This document shows positions 26,283 through 35,371 of a stretch of 64,000 bases of DNA, one piece after another (the first letter of the stretch is position 1; each line of letters begins with the position of its first letter). The notes under the pieces were generated by a model. It had not been told where the DNA came from. It worked only from the letters and a program-made list of their open reading frames with translations, and searched no databases. The stretch covers positions 62,001-126,000 of the forward strand of contig JBDWQJ010000003.1 of the NCBI GenBank assembly GCA_039986595.1, written 5' to 3'. Source of the stretch: Lentilitoribacter sp039986595. GTDB lineage: Bacteria; Pseudomonadota; Alphaproteobacteria; Rhizobiales; Rhizobiaceae. Position numbers and translations under genes: made by a program.

Positions 26283-28616
26283 TTAGAATCTCGATGTTGC
26301 ACCAAAGCCAAATTTCTTGATTTTATCGTTAGCTTCTTTTGCGATTGGTTCAGCATAGTACACACGCAATGGACCAAATGGTGATGCCCATGTGATACCT
26401 GCACCAACAGATGCACGCCATTCCATAGCTGTGCCTGAGATTGTCTGAGCACCAGCATCAGCTGCCGAAATATCATTGCCATAAAGTGTGGCAGCATCAG
26501 CAAATAGATTAAATCTCAAACCGAAATCACGTGAAATTGCCGGGAACGGCGCACTAACTTCAGCACTTGCGTTGAAGTATGTTGTACCCCCAACAGCCGA
26601 TGTTGAGCTATCATTGATAGTTGGACCAAAGCCTTTAGTGTCAAAGCCACGAACAGTTTCGCCGCCTAGATAGAAATGCTCAAACACGCTCAAGTTACCA
26701 CTTGTAGCAGCAACATGACCTGCACCAACGGTGATATTTGCAACCAAATCAGCAGCTTCTGAAACCACATCAAAATAAGATGCTTTAGCTGTTGTACGGA
26801 TGAATTTTTCATCTCCACCTAAACCAGCAAATTCCTGAGAAACACGAACGGCATAACCTTCACGGGTAAATGTTTCATCATCGAAATCTTTGTAGGTAAT
26901 TGTGTAACCCAACGAAGACTTCATTCTCTCACCCTGATTAATGATAGCTTGTTCAGGGTTAGAAGTTGATGTGCCGCCGGAGTTAAACTCCTGCAGATTG
27001 TAATTATAATTTGCTGAGAATGTAAGATTATCAGACAATGGCGCTGCAATACGAAGGGTCGTACCTGTATTTAGAGCCGTATAACCTGTGTTTGATGTAT
27101 CTTCTTTTCTGAAGACATCAAAACCGGCTGCCAAACGATAACCTAGGAAATAAGGTTCAGTAAATGACAATTGGTATTCTTGTGAATCTTCACCGCGACC
27201 AGCAGAAATTTTGATAAATTGTCCGCGACCTAGGAAGTTACGCTCAGTGATCGAAATATCAGCAGAAGCACCAGTTGTGTTTGAATAACCACCGCCGATA
27301 CCAAATTCACCAGTTGGCTCATCGGTCACATTCACAACCAAGATCACGCGATCAGCTTCAGAACCTTGACGCGTTGAAATGTCAACATTTGAGAAATAAC
27401 CCAAAGCATTCAGGCGCTTAGTTGCTTGACGCAATAACACCTGGTTAAATGGATCACCTTCACTGATGTCAAACTCACGACGAATAACATAATCACGTGT
27501 ACGTGTATTACCAACAATCTCAATACGCTCAACATAAGCGCGCGGACCTTCATCAACCAAATAGTCGACAGAAATTGTGCGGCCTGAGAAATCACGATCG
27601 CCACGTGGTGTGATCTGTGCAAACGGATAACCCTGGTTTGCAACTTCATCAGCAATCGCTGCAATTGTGTCTTCTACTTTACCAGCGCTATATGTATTGC
27701 CTGTACGGCTTTTGATCACACCTTGCAAAGTTTCAGCGTCAATGTTTGGAATAGTACTATCCACACTAACCGCACCAAAATCATACTTTTCACCTTCATC
27801 AACAGTGAATGTGATGTTGTATTTATTTGATGTTTCATCAAGCTCTGCAAAAGATGAGATGACGCGGAAATCTGCATAACCACGATCATAATAGAAGCTA
27901 CGCAGCAACTCTTCATCAGCGCGAAGCTTATCTTCATCATAAATATCTTTGCGGATCAAAAAGCTTAGGAAGTTTGAGCGCTTTGTCGACACAACGTCCG
28001 CAAGGCGGCCGTTTGAAAACGCGTTATTGCCAACAAAATTAATGGCTGAAATTTTTGTACGATCACCTTCATTAACTTGGAAAGCGATATTAACACGTCC
28101 GTCACCGAGTTGCACAATTTGCGTTGTCACTGTCGCGTCTTCGCGACCGATACCCGCATAGGCATCTTGGATTGCAGCGATATCTGCGTTCAACAATAGT
28201 TCGTTATACGGTCCAAGTGGCTGTGTTTGAACAAGTGTTGAAAGACGCTTGTCTTTGATCTTTTTGTTTCCGTTGAAGATAATCTGATTAACGATCTGGT
28301 TTTCTTCAACAGCAACAACCAAGCTACCACCTGAAACGCTGATGCGCACATCTGAGAACAAACCTGTTCCAAACAAACGCTTCACTGAATCATCAATATC
28401 ATCATTATTAAAACGCTGACGCGGAGAGATTGTGATGTTGTTGATGATTGTGCCGTCGTCAACGCGTGAATTACCGCGGACTACGATGCGACTTACCGAG
28501 GCAGCCTCTGCAATTGTCGTCATTGCGATTGTTGCTGTGCCCAGACCGGAAATTGCAATACCTGTAGATAATGCAACAGCTGAAACAGCACTCAATAAGC
28601 GGGAACGAGACTTCAT
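26283..28616 (-). CDS. bamA: Outer membrane protein assembly factor BamA
   Basis: Central subunit of the BAM complex, which inserts beta-barrel proteins into the outer membrane. From the ATG at 28616 (777 residues): signal peptide ending near IAEAA, five POTRA domains (about 40-360; blocks such as VRGNSRVDDGTI, RLFGTGLFSDVRI, IVGNTRTRDYVIRREFDI), then a 16-strand barrel with the VRGF motif (GGETVRGFDTKG) and a terminal aromatic residue (FGATSRF). An upstream in-frame TTG at 28643 was rejected because AAGAAGG lies in front of the ATG. It sits between rseP and lpxD. Confidence 0.97.
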   Translation of the reverse strand: MKSRSRLLSAVSAVALSTGIAISGLGTATIAMTTIAEAASVSRIVVRGNSRVDDGTIINNITISPRQRFNNDDIDDSVKRLFGTGLFSDVRISVSGGSLVVAVEENQIVNQIIFNGNKKIKDKRLSTLVQTQPLGPYNELLLNADIAAIQDAYAGIGREDATVTTQIVQLGDGRVNIAFQVNEGDRTKISAINFVGNNAFSNGRLADVVSTKRSNFLSFLIRKDIYDEDKLRADEELLRSFYYDRGYADFRVISSFAELDETSNKYNITFTVDEGEKYDFGAVSVDSTIPNIDAETLQGVIKSRTGNTYSAGKVEDTIAAIADEVANQGYPFAQITPRGDRDFSGRTISVDYLVDEGPRAYVERIEIVGNTRTRDYVIRREFDISEGDPFNQVLLRQATKRLNALGYFSNVDISTRQGSEADRVILVVNVTDEPTGEFGIGGGYSNTTGASADISITERNFLGRGQFIKISAGRGEDSQEYQLSFTEPYFLGYRLAAGFDVFRKEDTSNTGYTALNTGTTLRIAAPLSDNLTFSANYNYNLQEFNSGGTSTSNPEQAIINQGERMKSSLGYTITYKDFDDETFTREGYAVRVSQEFAGLGGDEKFIRTTAKASYFDVVSEAADLVANITVGAGHVAATSGNLSVFEHFYLGGETVRGFDTKGFGPTINDSSTSAVGGTTYFNASAEVSAPFPAISRDFGLRFNLFADAATLYGNDISAADAGAQTISGTAMEWRASVGAGITWASPFGPLRVYYAEPIAKEANDKIKKFGFGATSRF

Positions 28617-28851
28617 CGAACAAACTACCTTCTTTTTAACCAAGCAGTATTCGGCCCAGAAACGGATTTCTGAATCGAAACTAGATACGTGTTTAAAACT
28701 CTTTTACTCTACAAGCAAGGAAAAGAGTTAAATTCCATTTACTCAATGTATCATTTTTAATCAATGCCCGGAAGAAGAATTGATTAAAGTAAACAGTCTA
28801 TTAACGAACAAATGCCTAAACACGGGCAAAACTGTTGTTTTGTCGCAACTA

Positions 28852-30009
28852 TTAACCCTGCGGCACTTCACATCCGTGGTTGAACAAAGATGTCACATCG
28901 TTAAATGTTGTGAACAACATAAGCGATAATATTAGCATAATCCCGACTCGGAATGCATATTCCTGTGCTCGCGGGCTTACCGGCCGCCCGAGAATCGCCT
29001 CAATTGCATAAAAAACCAGATGACCACCGTCCAATATTGGCACAGGCATCAAATTGAGCAGTCCGATTGACAATGAAATAATGGCAATCAATTGGATGAC
29101 CGCAACAATACCAAGCGTTGCGACCTGCCCTGACATTTTTGAAATACCAATTGGACCGCTTAATTGCTTGGCGCTTTCACGCCCGACAAAGATATTGCCG
29201 ATATAATCAAATGTTCGCGTGACGATGAACCAGCTTTCGGAGAAAGCCTGCCCAACAGCGCCCACTATTCCAAATTCCAAGCGGCGTGAATTGGTTTCGT
29301 CCGGCACAACGACAACACCCATTATGCCTTCTTCGATTTTGTTGCAAAAACGATCTTCCGTTACTTTACGGTCAGGAATAAGCGAAATGATTTGCTCTGT
29401 GCCATCACGATTGATCGTAATATCAACCTCTGTCTCCGGCCTTGAAGAAATATACCGTTTCACATCATTGAAGACGTTAATTTCAATACCATCAACTGAA
29501 ACAAACAGATCACCAGGCTGCAACCCAGCCGCTTCTGCTGGTGATTGCTCAACAACCTGGCTGATAATTGGATCCGTTGTTTGCTTGCCGTAAAATGAGA
29601 AGAAGGCGGTAAAAATCACAATTGTAAGAATAAAATTCGCCATAGGACCGGCGAGAACCGTCAAAGATCTGCGCAACACAGATGCATGGTGGAAAGACCG
29701 CGCTTTATCAGCATCTGACATTTCTTGCAGCTCTTCGCCATCAGGCATAGATGCAGCATTTTCATCGCCAAAAAACTTTACATAACCCCCAAGCGGGATC
29801 ATCGCGACACGCCAACGGGTCCCGTCTTTACCGTTAAAACCCCAGATTTCTTTACCAAATCCGATTGAAAACGTGGTGGCGTAAATGCCACACCAGCGCC
29901 CCACGAGATAATGTCCCATTTCATGAATGAACACGACAACCGACAAAATTAGGATGAAAACGAGAATATTTCCGGTGAAAATGGAAAAAATTGAATTTAG
30001 AATATCCAT
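28852..30009 (-). CDS. rseP: RseP-type site-2 protease
   Basis: Intramembrane zinc metalloprotease that cleaves anti-sigma factors and signal-peptide remnants (MmpA in Caulobacter). The 385 residues have HEMGH at 29-33 inside the first membrane helix, one PDZ domain (about 125-210; VVEQSPAEAAGLQPGDL), and MPVPILDGGH with the third zinc ligand in a later helix (about 325-335). It lies 40 bp downstream of cdsA; dxr, often found between the two in other bacteria, is absent. Confidence 0.95.
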   Translation of the reverse strand: MDILNSIFSIFTGNILVFILILSVVVFIHEMGHYLVGRWCGIYATTFSIGFGKEIWGFNGKDGTRWRVAMIPLGGYVKFFGDENAASMPDGEELQEMSDADKARSFHHASVLRRSLTVLAGPMANFILTIVIFTAFFSFYGKQTTDPIISQVVEQSPAEAAGLQPGDLFVSVDGIEINVFNDVKRYISSRPETEVDITINRDGTEQIISLIPDRKVTEDRFCNKIEEGIMGVVVVPDETNSRRLEFGIVGAVGQAFSESWFIVTRTFDYIGNIFVGRESAKQLSGPIGISKMSGQVATLGIVAVIQLIAIISLSIGLLNLMPVPILDGGHLVFYAIEAILGRPVSPRAQEYAFRVGIMLILSLMLFTTFNDVTSLFNHGCEVPQG

Positions 30010-30049
30010 GAAGTCTTTCCGCCAAATGGGCGAATATGAATTAAGTTAA

Positions 30050-30904
30050 TCACAAACCAAGCAGATGGATTGCTAGCACATGCGAGGCGTCTGTGCCAGC
30101 ATAAAACTGATCAAGCAGTGCAATCAAAAACGCTGCGACAGAGGCAAAAATCATTCCATCTAACCGGTCCATAAAACCACCATGTCCCGGAATGAGATTA
30201 CTTGAATCTTTTACGCCAAACCGGCGTTTAATCCACGATTCAAACAGATCGCCAACCTGACTGGATATAGATAAAACAACAGCGAGAATTGGGACAAAAT
30301 ATCCGCCACCACTGCTGATGAGCAAAACGATGCCAATACCAGCACCAACGCCCGCAAATAATCCAAAAATGGCACCGGACCACGTTTTACCTGGAGAAAT
30401 GGATGGCGCAAGCTTTGGCCCACCTAAAGCTTTACCGCAGAAGTAGGCAAAAATATCAGTTGCCCAGACAATTACAAAAACAAAGACAATCGCAAACAAA
30501 CCCATTTGGTCATAAAAGCCAGAGGTTTCATCGCCGCGTAGTTCGGTAAATGCAATGATCGGCAATCCTGAATAGACAATGCCGCCAAATACCCAAAGAT
30601 TTTTCGCTTTACCCCAACCCATAGCAGCAGCAAGCAATGCACCGACGGCTAAGCTTAGAAGCGCCATTTCAAGCATAGAGAACAATATACTGACGCTCAC
30701 AACTGTGAGCGTGAACCAACCAATAAAATTCACGAGAGGCTGACGTTTTGTCGTTCGAGTGATTTTGCTCCATTCATAAAAAAGCAAAAACCCAACGATG
30801 ATGACAAGACCTGCAAAGAACACACCGCCGACCCAGGTATCAACCAAAGTAATGGCACCCAAAATGATGGCAGATATTATGCGTAGCTTTAACTCACGTG
30901 ACAT
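30050..30904 (-). CDS. cdsA: Phosphatidate cytidylyltransferase
   Basis: Makes CDP-diacylglycerol from phosphatidate and CTP at the inner membrane, the branch point of phospholipid synthesis. The 284 residues have about seven or eight membrane helices, VWATDIFAYFCGKALGG, SPGKTWSGAIFG and the C-terminal CDS signature SQVGDLFESWIKRRFGVKDSSN followed by GHGGFMDRLDGM. Downstream of uppS by 127 bp. Confidence 0.96.
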   Translation of the reverse strand: MSRELKLRIISAIILGAITLVDTWVGGVFFAGLVIIVGFLLFYEWSKITRTTKRQPLVNFIGWFTLTVVSVSILFSMLEMALLSLAVGALLAAAMGWGKAKNLWVFGGIVYSGLPIIAFTELRGDETSGFYDQMGLFAIVFVFVIVWATDIFAYFCGKALGGPKLAPSISPGKTWSGAIFGLFAGVGAGIGIVLLISSGGGYFVPILAVVLSISSQVGDLFESWIKRRFGVKDSSNLIPGHGGFMDRLDGMIFASVAAFLIALLDQFYAGTDASHVLAIHLLGL

Positions 30905-31031
30905 CTAACAGGTTAAACCTTGAGATAATTTCACGGCTGTCGGCAGAATTATTGTTGTCATATGCGCTCCCTCTGGAACGCTAAGTTACACGCTAAAATA
31001 TCGCTTGAAAACAACTTAAAGCGCTTCATCC

Positions 31032-31775
31032 TCAAGAAGTTGCGATGAGTTTTGCACTTTCAACACCACCATAACGGCGATCTCGCGTCTTAAACGTGTT
31101 AAGGGCGCGATGGAAAACCTCATGAGTAAAGTCGGGCCAAAGTTCATCAACAAACACAAATTCCGCATATGCAGCTTGCCATAGAAGGAAATTTGAAAGC
31201 CTTTGCTCACCGCTTGAACGGATAATCAGATCAGGGTCTGGGATATCACGCGTATCGAGATAGCTCGTTATTTTGGATTCGCAAACATCTTCCGGCAATA
31301 AAACACCGGATTTTACGTCCACAGCCATTCGCTTAGCAGCACGGGCAATTTCATCACGCGCACCATAGTTGAATGCAATGACGAGGTTTAAACCATCGTT
31401 CTGTTTGGTATTTTCTTCAGCTTCAATCAACAGGTCTAAGATATCAGACTGTAAATTATCGCGCGCACCAATGATTTTAACACGCACATTTTCAGATCTT
31501 AGCTCTTCAAGGTCTCGTTTGATGAACTTTTTTAAAAGCCCCATTAAAAAACCAACCTCTTCTTGTGGCCGGCTCCAATTTTCAGATGAAAAAGCAAACA
31601 GCGTTAGATATTGAACGCCCGCTTCTCCTGCTGTGCGCACAACTTGGCGCAATGTTTCAACACCTTTTTGATGCCCAGCGCTGCGAGACAACCCACGAGA
31701 TTTTGCCCATCTACCATTACCATCCATAATGATGGCAACATGCTGTGGTGCATTTGTTTCATTCGCAGATTGCAT
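31032..31775 (-). CDS. uppS: Isoprenyl transferase (undecaprenyl diphosphate synthase)
   Basis: Builds the C55 lipid carrier for peptidoglycan and O-antigen synthesis from farnesyl and isopentenyl diphosphate. The 247 residues carry IIMDGNGRWAKSRGL with catalytic Asp18, AGHQKGVETLR, LTLFAFSSENWSRP and the RSSGEQRLSNFLLWQAAYAE block (Arg/Ser substrate binding). It follows frr by 27 bp. Confidence 0.96.
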   Translation of the reverse strand: MQSANETNAPQHVAIIMDGNGRWAKSRGLSRSAGHQKGVETLRQVVRTAGEAGVQYLTLFAFSSENWSRPQEEVGFLMGLLKKFIKRDLEELRSENVRVKIIGARDNLQSDILDLLIEAEENTKQNDGLNLVIAFNYGARDEIARAAKRMAVDVKSGVLLPEDVCESKITSYLDTRDIPDPDLIIRSSGEQRLSNFLLWQAAYAEFVFVDELWPDFTHEVFHRALNTFKTRDRRYGGVESAKLIATS

Positions 31776-31802
31776 GTAATAACGCCCGGCCCCAGGTGAA
31801 AA

Positions 31803-32360
31803 TTAGACTGTCATGATCTCGGTTTCTTTATCCGATAATAGGGTCTCGATGATTTTAATCGTATCATCGGTCATCTTCTGCACGTTCTCAGATTCAGAAT
31901 GAGCTTCATCCTTGCCAATGTCACCATCTTTTTCGGCTTTTTTAAGGCTATCCATCCCATCACGGCGCACGTGGCGAATAGCTACCTTAGCGTTTTCGGC
32001 ATAACCGTTGGCAATTTTGACAAGTTCCTTACGGCGCTCTTCGTTCAAATCTGGCAATGGAAGACGCAAATTTTGCCCGTCAGTGATTGGGTTAAAACCA
32101 AGATTGGCTTCACGAATCCCTTTTTCAACAGCAGCAACCATGCTTTTGTCCCAAACAGTGACCGAAAGCATACGTGGCTCTGGAACAGAGATATTTGAAA
32201 CCGTATTAAGCGGAACTTTGGAACCATATGCATCGACCAAAACGGGGTCTAACAAGTTTGCAGATGCACGCCCTGTTCGCAAAGCAGCCGTATCAGATTT
32301 AAATGCATTAACAGCACCATCCATACGTCGTTTCAAATCATTTAAATCTACACCAGACAT
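31803..32360 (-). CDS. frr: Ribosome recycling factor
   Basis: Splits post-termination ribosomes together with EF-G. The 185 residues contain LRTGRASANLLDPVLVDAYG, VPLNTVSNISVPEPRML, NLGFNPITDGQNLRLPLP and RRKELVKIANGYAENAKVAIRHVRRD. The ATG at 32360, behind GGAGGC, was chosen over 32375. It lies 49 bp after pyrH. Confidence 0.97.
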   Translation of the reverse strand: MSGVDLNDLKRRMDGAVNAFKSDTAALRTGRASANLLDPVLVDAYGSKVPLNTVSNISVPEPRMLSVTVWDKSMVAAVEKGIREANLGFNPITDGQNLRLPLPDLNEERRKELVKIANGYAENAKVAIRHVRRDGMDSLKKAEKDGDIGKDEAHSESENVQKMTDDTIKIIETLLSDKETEIMTV

Positions 32361-32409
32361 TTTTGCCTCCAACATTCCCTAAAACTTATACAATTTGACA
32401 ATTGCAGGT

Positions 32410-33132
32410 TTATTTATCACGCACAATCGTTGAACGTCCACCACCTTTTACGATTTGAGCAAAACCGCCCTTTTCGTGGATTGAGAAGACGACGATTGGC
32501 AGGTTATTTTCTTGTGCGAGCGCGACAGCTGCTGTGTCCATCACCGCTAGGCCTTTTTCGAGCACAACATCATGTGTCAATTCTTCATAACGTGTCGCAT
32601 CAGGTGATGTTTTTGGATCAGCTGAATAAATCCCGTCAACTTGCGTACCTTTAAAAATCGCATCTGCACCCATTTCAGCAGCACGAAGGGCAGCAGCGGT
32701 ATCAGTTGTTAGGAACGGATTACCCGTACCACCAGCAAAGATGACAACGCGGCCTTTATTTAAATGATGTTGTGCTGCGCGCTGTGAAAAACTTTGGCAG
32801 AGTTCAGGCATAGCAATTGCAGATAAAACTTCGGTCTCAACCCCGCGTTTGCGCAAAGAAGTCGCCAATGCAAGAGCATTAATGACAGTTGCAAGCATAC
32901 CCATATGATCGCCAGTGACACGGTCACCACCCTTGGATGCCACTGCAACACCGCGGAAGATGTTACCACCACCGACAACAATGCTCACTTCAACGCCCAT
33001 CTTGTGGACTTCAGCGACATCGCCTGCGATCCGATCTGCCACATTTACATCAATCCCAAATCCTTGATCACCCATAAGTGCTTCACCTGAAGCTTTGAAT
33101 AACACGCGTTTGTAGATTGGTTCTTCTGACAT
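32410..33132 (-). CDS. pyrH: Uridylate kinase
   Basis: Phosphorylates UMP to UDP, a bacterial-type hexameric enzyme of the amino acid kinase fold. The 240 residues contain FKASGEALMGDQGFGID, VSIVVGGGNIFRG, GDHMGMLATVINA, FAGGTGNPFLTTDTAAALRA and VDGIYSADPKTSPDA. It follows tsf after a 149-bp spacer that holds a strong hairpin. Confidence 0.97.
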   Translation of the reverse strand: MSEEPIYKRVLFKASGEALMGDQGFGIDVNVADRIAGDVAEVHKMGVEVSIVVGGGNIFRGVAVASKGGDRVTGDHMGMLATVINALALATSLRKRGVETEVLSAIAMPELCQSFSQRAAQHHLNKGRVVIFAGGTGNPFLTTDTAAALRAAEMGADAIFKGTQVDGIYSADPKTSPDATRYEELTHDVVLEKGLAVMDTAAVALAQENNLPIVVFSIHEKGGFAQIVKGGGRSTIVRDK

Positions 33133-33214
33133 TTCGTACCCTTTATAAGTCTGTCATTATTCGGTTGATCAGAGATTCGGCATCTCGTTTATATTCCGAC
33201 ACCCCCGATACACC

Positions 33215-33244
33215 AAGGGCACCGCGTTGTCACGCGATGCCCTT
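33215..33244 (-). other. GC-rich hairpin in the tsf-pyrH spacer without a T-run
   Basis: AAGGGCA(C)CGCGT and ACGCG(A)TGCCCTT form a long stem around a 4-nt loop. No T-run follows on either strand, so it is not a classical terminator. It may slow polymerase, protect or direct processing of the tsf message. A similar hairpin lies in the rpsB-tsf spacer. Confidence 0.6.
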
Positions 33245-33281
33245 AGAAAACATAACAAGTTTTTCGCAAATTAAACGAAAA

Positions 33282-34202
33282 CTAGCCTTTAGCTGTTGCT
33301 GCAACTTCAGCAGCAAAGTCTTCTTCTTCTTTTTCAACGCCTTCACCAAGGAGCAAGCGAGCCATGCCAGTCACAGCAATTGGCGCACCAACTTCTGCTT
33401 CAGCAGCTTTAACAGCTTCTGCAACAGTTTGGTCTGGGTTCATTACGAATTGTTGAGACATAAGTGCAACTTCTTGGAAGAACTTGCGCATACGGCCTTC
33501 AACCATTTTTTCAGCAATATTGTCTGGCTTGCCAGATTCTTTAGCTTGCTCAAGGAACACTTGACGCTCGCGCTCAGCAACGTCTTTGTCAACTTCTTCA
33601 GATGTCACAGCTAGTGGGCTTGTCGCTGCAATGTGCATTGCTACCTGACGACCAACAACTTCTAGTTTTTCTGCATCACCATCAGATTCAAGCGCAACAA
33701 GAACGCCCAATTTACCAAGGCGGTCAGTCACTGAATTGTGGATGTAAGATGCGACAACACCCGAGCCAACAGACAATTTAGCAGAACGACGAAGTGTCAT
33801 GTTCTCACCAATTGTGCCGATTGCGCCTTTGATCTCATCTTCAACAGTTTTACCTGATGGGTGACCAGCTGCCAAAATAGCTTCAACAGAACCATCTGTT
33901 GAAAGAGCTGTGTCAGAAATTGAGTTTACCAAAGACTGGAATTCATGGTTTTTCGCAACAAAGTCTGTTTCAGAGTTGAGTTCGATAACAACTGCTGAAT
34001 TGCCATTACTTGCAATACCAATAAGACCTTCAGCCGCAGTACGACCCGATTTTTTGTCAGCTTTTGCGATACCTTTTGCGCGCAACCAATCGATTGCTGC
34101 TTCCATGTCGCCGCCAGCTTCCGTTAGCGCTTTTTTACAATCCATCATACCTGCGCCAGATTTTTCGCGCAGTTCTTTAACCATTGCTGCTGTGATGCTC
34201 AT
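33282..34202 (-). CDS. tsf: Translation elongation factor Ts
   Basis: Nucleotide exchange factor for EF-Tu. The 306 residues start with MSITAAMVKELREKSGAGMM (family signature), contain LRAKGIAKADKKSGRTAAEGL and the Asp-Phe motif region NSETDFVAKN that contacts EF-Tu, then the core and C-terminal module. The order rpsB-tsf-pyrH-frr is nearly universal in bacteria. Confidence 0.98.
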   Translation of the reverse strand: MSITAAMVKELREKSGAGMMDCKKALTEAGGDMEAAIDWLRAKGIAKADKKSGRTAAEGLIGIASNGNSAVVIELNSETDFVAKNHEFQSLVNSISDTALSTDGSVEAILAAGHPSGKTVEDEIKGAIGTIGENMTLRRSAKLSVGSGVVASYIHNSVTDRLGKLGVLVALESDGDAEKLEVVGRQVAMHIAATSPLAVTSEEVDKDVAERERQVFLEQAKESGKPDNIAEKMVEGRMRKFFQEVALMSQQFVMNPDQTVAEAVKAAEAEVGAPIAVTGMARLLLGEGVEKEEEDFAAEVAATAKG

Positions 34203-34318
34203 AATAGCCTCTTTTTGCCAGAATATTGAAATGTCGAGAAATGTTTCAACACATCATATAGGTACTTATCGTACCGTTTCAAATCTCAGTACATGTGTAC
34301 TGTCTCAAATTTACGACA

Positions 34319-34348
34319 TTGGCGGCTGCTTGGATTGCGCGCCGCCAA
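34319..34348 (-). other. GC-rich hairpin in the rpsB-tsf spacer without a T-run
   Basis: TTGGCGGC pairs with GCCGCCAA across a 14-nt loop on the rpsB-tsf transcript. It lacks a T-run, so read-through to tsf is expected. A near-palindrome CAGTAC..GTACTG lies just downstream, near 34287-34302. Confidence 0.55.
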
Positions 34349-34372
34349 AATCGTTATCAAATTTTACGTAAC

Positions 34373-35161
34373 TTAAGAAGCAGCAGGTGCTTCTTCAGCT
34401 GCAGGCTCTTGTGCAAGAGCAGCTTCAGCTGGTGCATCAACTTGTGCACCAAGATCAACGCCAGAAGCGCCTTGTTGACGCGCAATACCATCAATACATG
34501 CACGAGAAACAAGATCGCAATAAAGCGAAATTGAACGCGCCGCATCATCGTTACCTGGAATTGGGTAATCAACGATGTCTGGGTCGCAGTTTGAATCAAC
34601 GATTGCAACAACTGGGATACCAAGACGTTTGGCTTCTTGAATTGCGATGCCTTCTTTGTTTGTGTCGATCACAAAAATCAAATCAGGTGTACCACCCATA
34701 TCGCGAATACCGCCCAAAGCACGGTTTAACTTTTCACGCTCACGCTCAAGGTTCAAACGTTCTTTCTTAGTGAAACCAGAAGCATCACCAGCAAGCAATT
34801 CATCAAGCTTGCGAAGACGTGCGATTGAATTGGAAATTGTTTTCCAGTTCGTCAACATACCACCAAGCCAGCGTGCATTTACATAGTACTGAGCTGATTC
34901 TTCAGCAGACTTTGCGACGATTTCAGATGCTTGACGTTTTGTACCAACGAATAGTACACGACCGCCTTTTGCAACTGTGTCAGACACAAGCTGCAATGCA
35001 TTTGATAGCATTGGGTACGTTTGACCAAGGTCAATGATGTGAATGTTATTGCGCTCACCAAAGATGAACTTTTTCATTTTAGGGTTCCAGCGGTGTGTCT
35101 GGTGCCCAAAGTGTACGCCTGCCTCTAGCAATTGGCGCATTGAAAAACTAGGCATTGCCAT
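34373..35161 (-). CDS. rpsB: 30S ribosomal protein S2
   Basis: Small-subunit ribosomal protein. The 262 residues contain FSMRQLLEAGVHFGHQTHRWNP near the N-terminus (read in parts), FVGTKRQASEIV, RWLGGMLTNWKTI, and PDLIFVIDTNKEGIAIQEA with GIPVVAIVDSNCDPD. The C-terminus carries an extra Ala/Glu-rich tail (EAALAQEPAAEEAPAAS), common in alphaproteobacteria. AAAGGAG lies 7 bp before the first ATG. First gene of the rpsB-tsf-pyrH-frr run. Confidence 0.98.
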   Translation of the reverse strand: MAMPSFSMRQLLEAGVHFGHQTHRWNPKMKKFIFGERNNIHIIDLGQTYPMLSNALQLVSDTVAKGGRVLFVGTKRQASEIVAKSAEESAQYYVNARWLGGMLTNWKTISNSIARLRKLDELLAGDASGFTKKERLNLEREREKLNRALGGIRDMGGTPDLIFVIDTNKEGIAIQEAKRLGIPVVAIVDSNCDPDIVDYPIPGNDDAARSISLYCDLVSRACIDGIARQQGASGVDLGAQVDAPAEAALAQEPAAEEAPAAS

Positions 35162-35275
35162 GTCTTTTCTCCTTTACCGGTTATACCTCTGCAGAAAGAA
35201 GCAAATAAATGCCACCGGGCGGAATGGATCGGATTTCTCCCCGAACTATCCCAAATCTGCATGTGGAATGCGGCT

Positions 35276-35304
35276 GACTTATGCCTATATCAGCTGAAAT
35301 GCAA
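35276..35304 (-). promoter_or_regulatory. Candidate rpsB promoter
   Basis: On the minus strand TTGCAT (35299-35304) and TAAGTC (35276-35281) are 17 bp apart, about 115 bp before rpsB. The -10 match is modest. The leader between it and rpsB could hold an S2-binding autoregulatory structure, but none was recognised. Confidence 0.35.
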
Positions 35305-35371
35305 GTGTTTTCTGCGCTTTTGGCCAATAAGAATGGTTTTGACTTACCTGGGCAGTTTCTTTTAGGTAGGC

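Noticed and set aside
35339..35367. Promoter TTGACT-17-TTAGGT for the threonine aldolase gene
   Set aside because: The -10 would overlap the ribosome binding site and leave almost no leader; the match is probably accidental.
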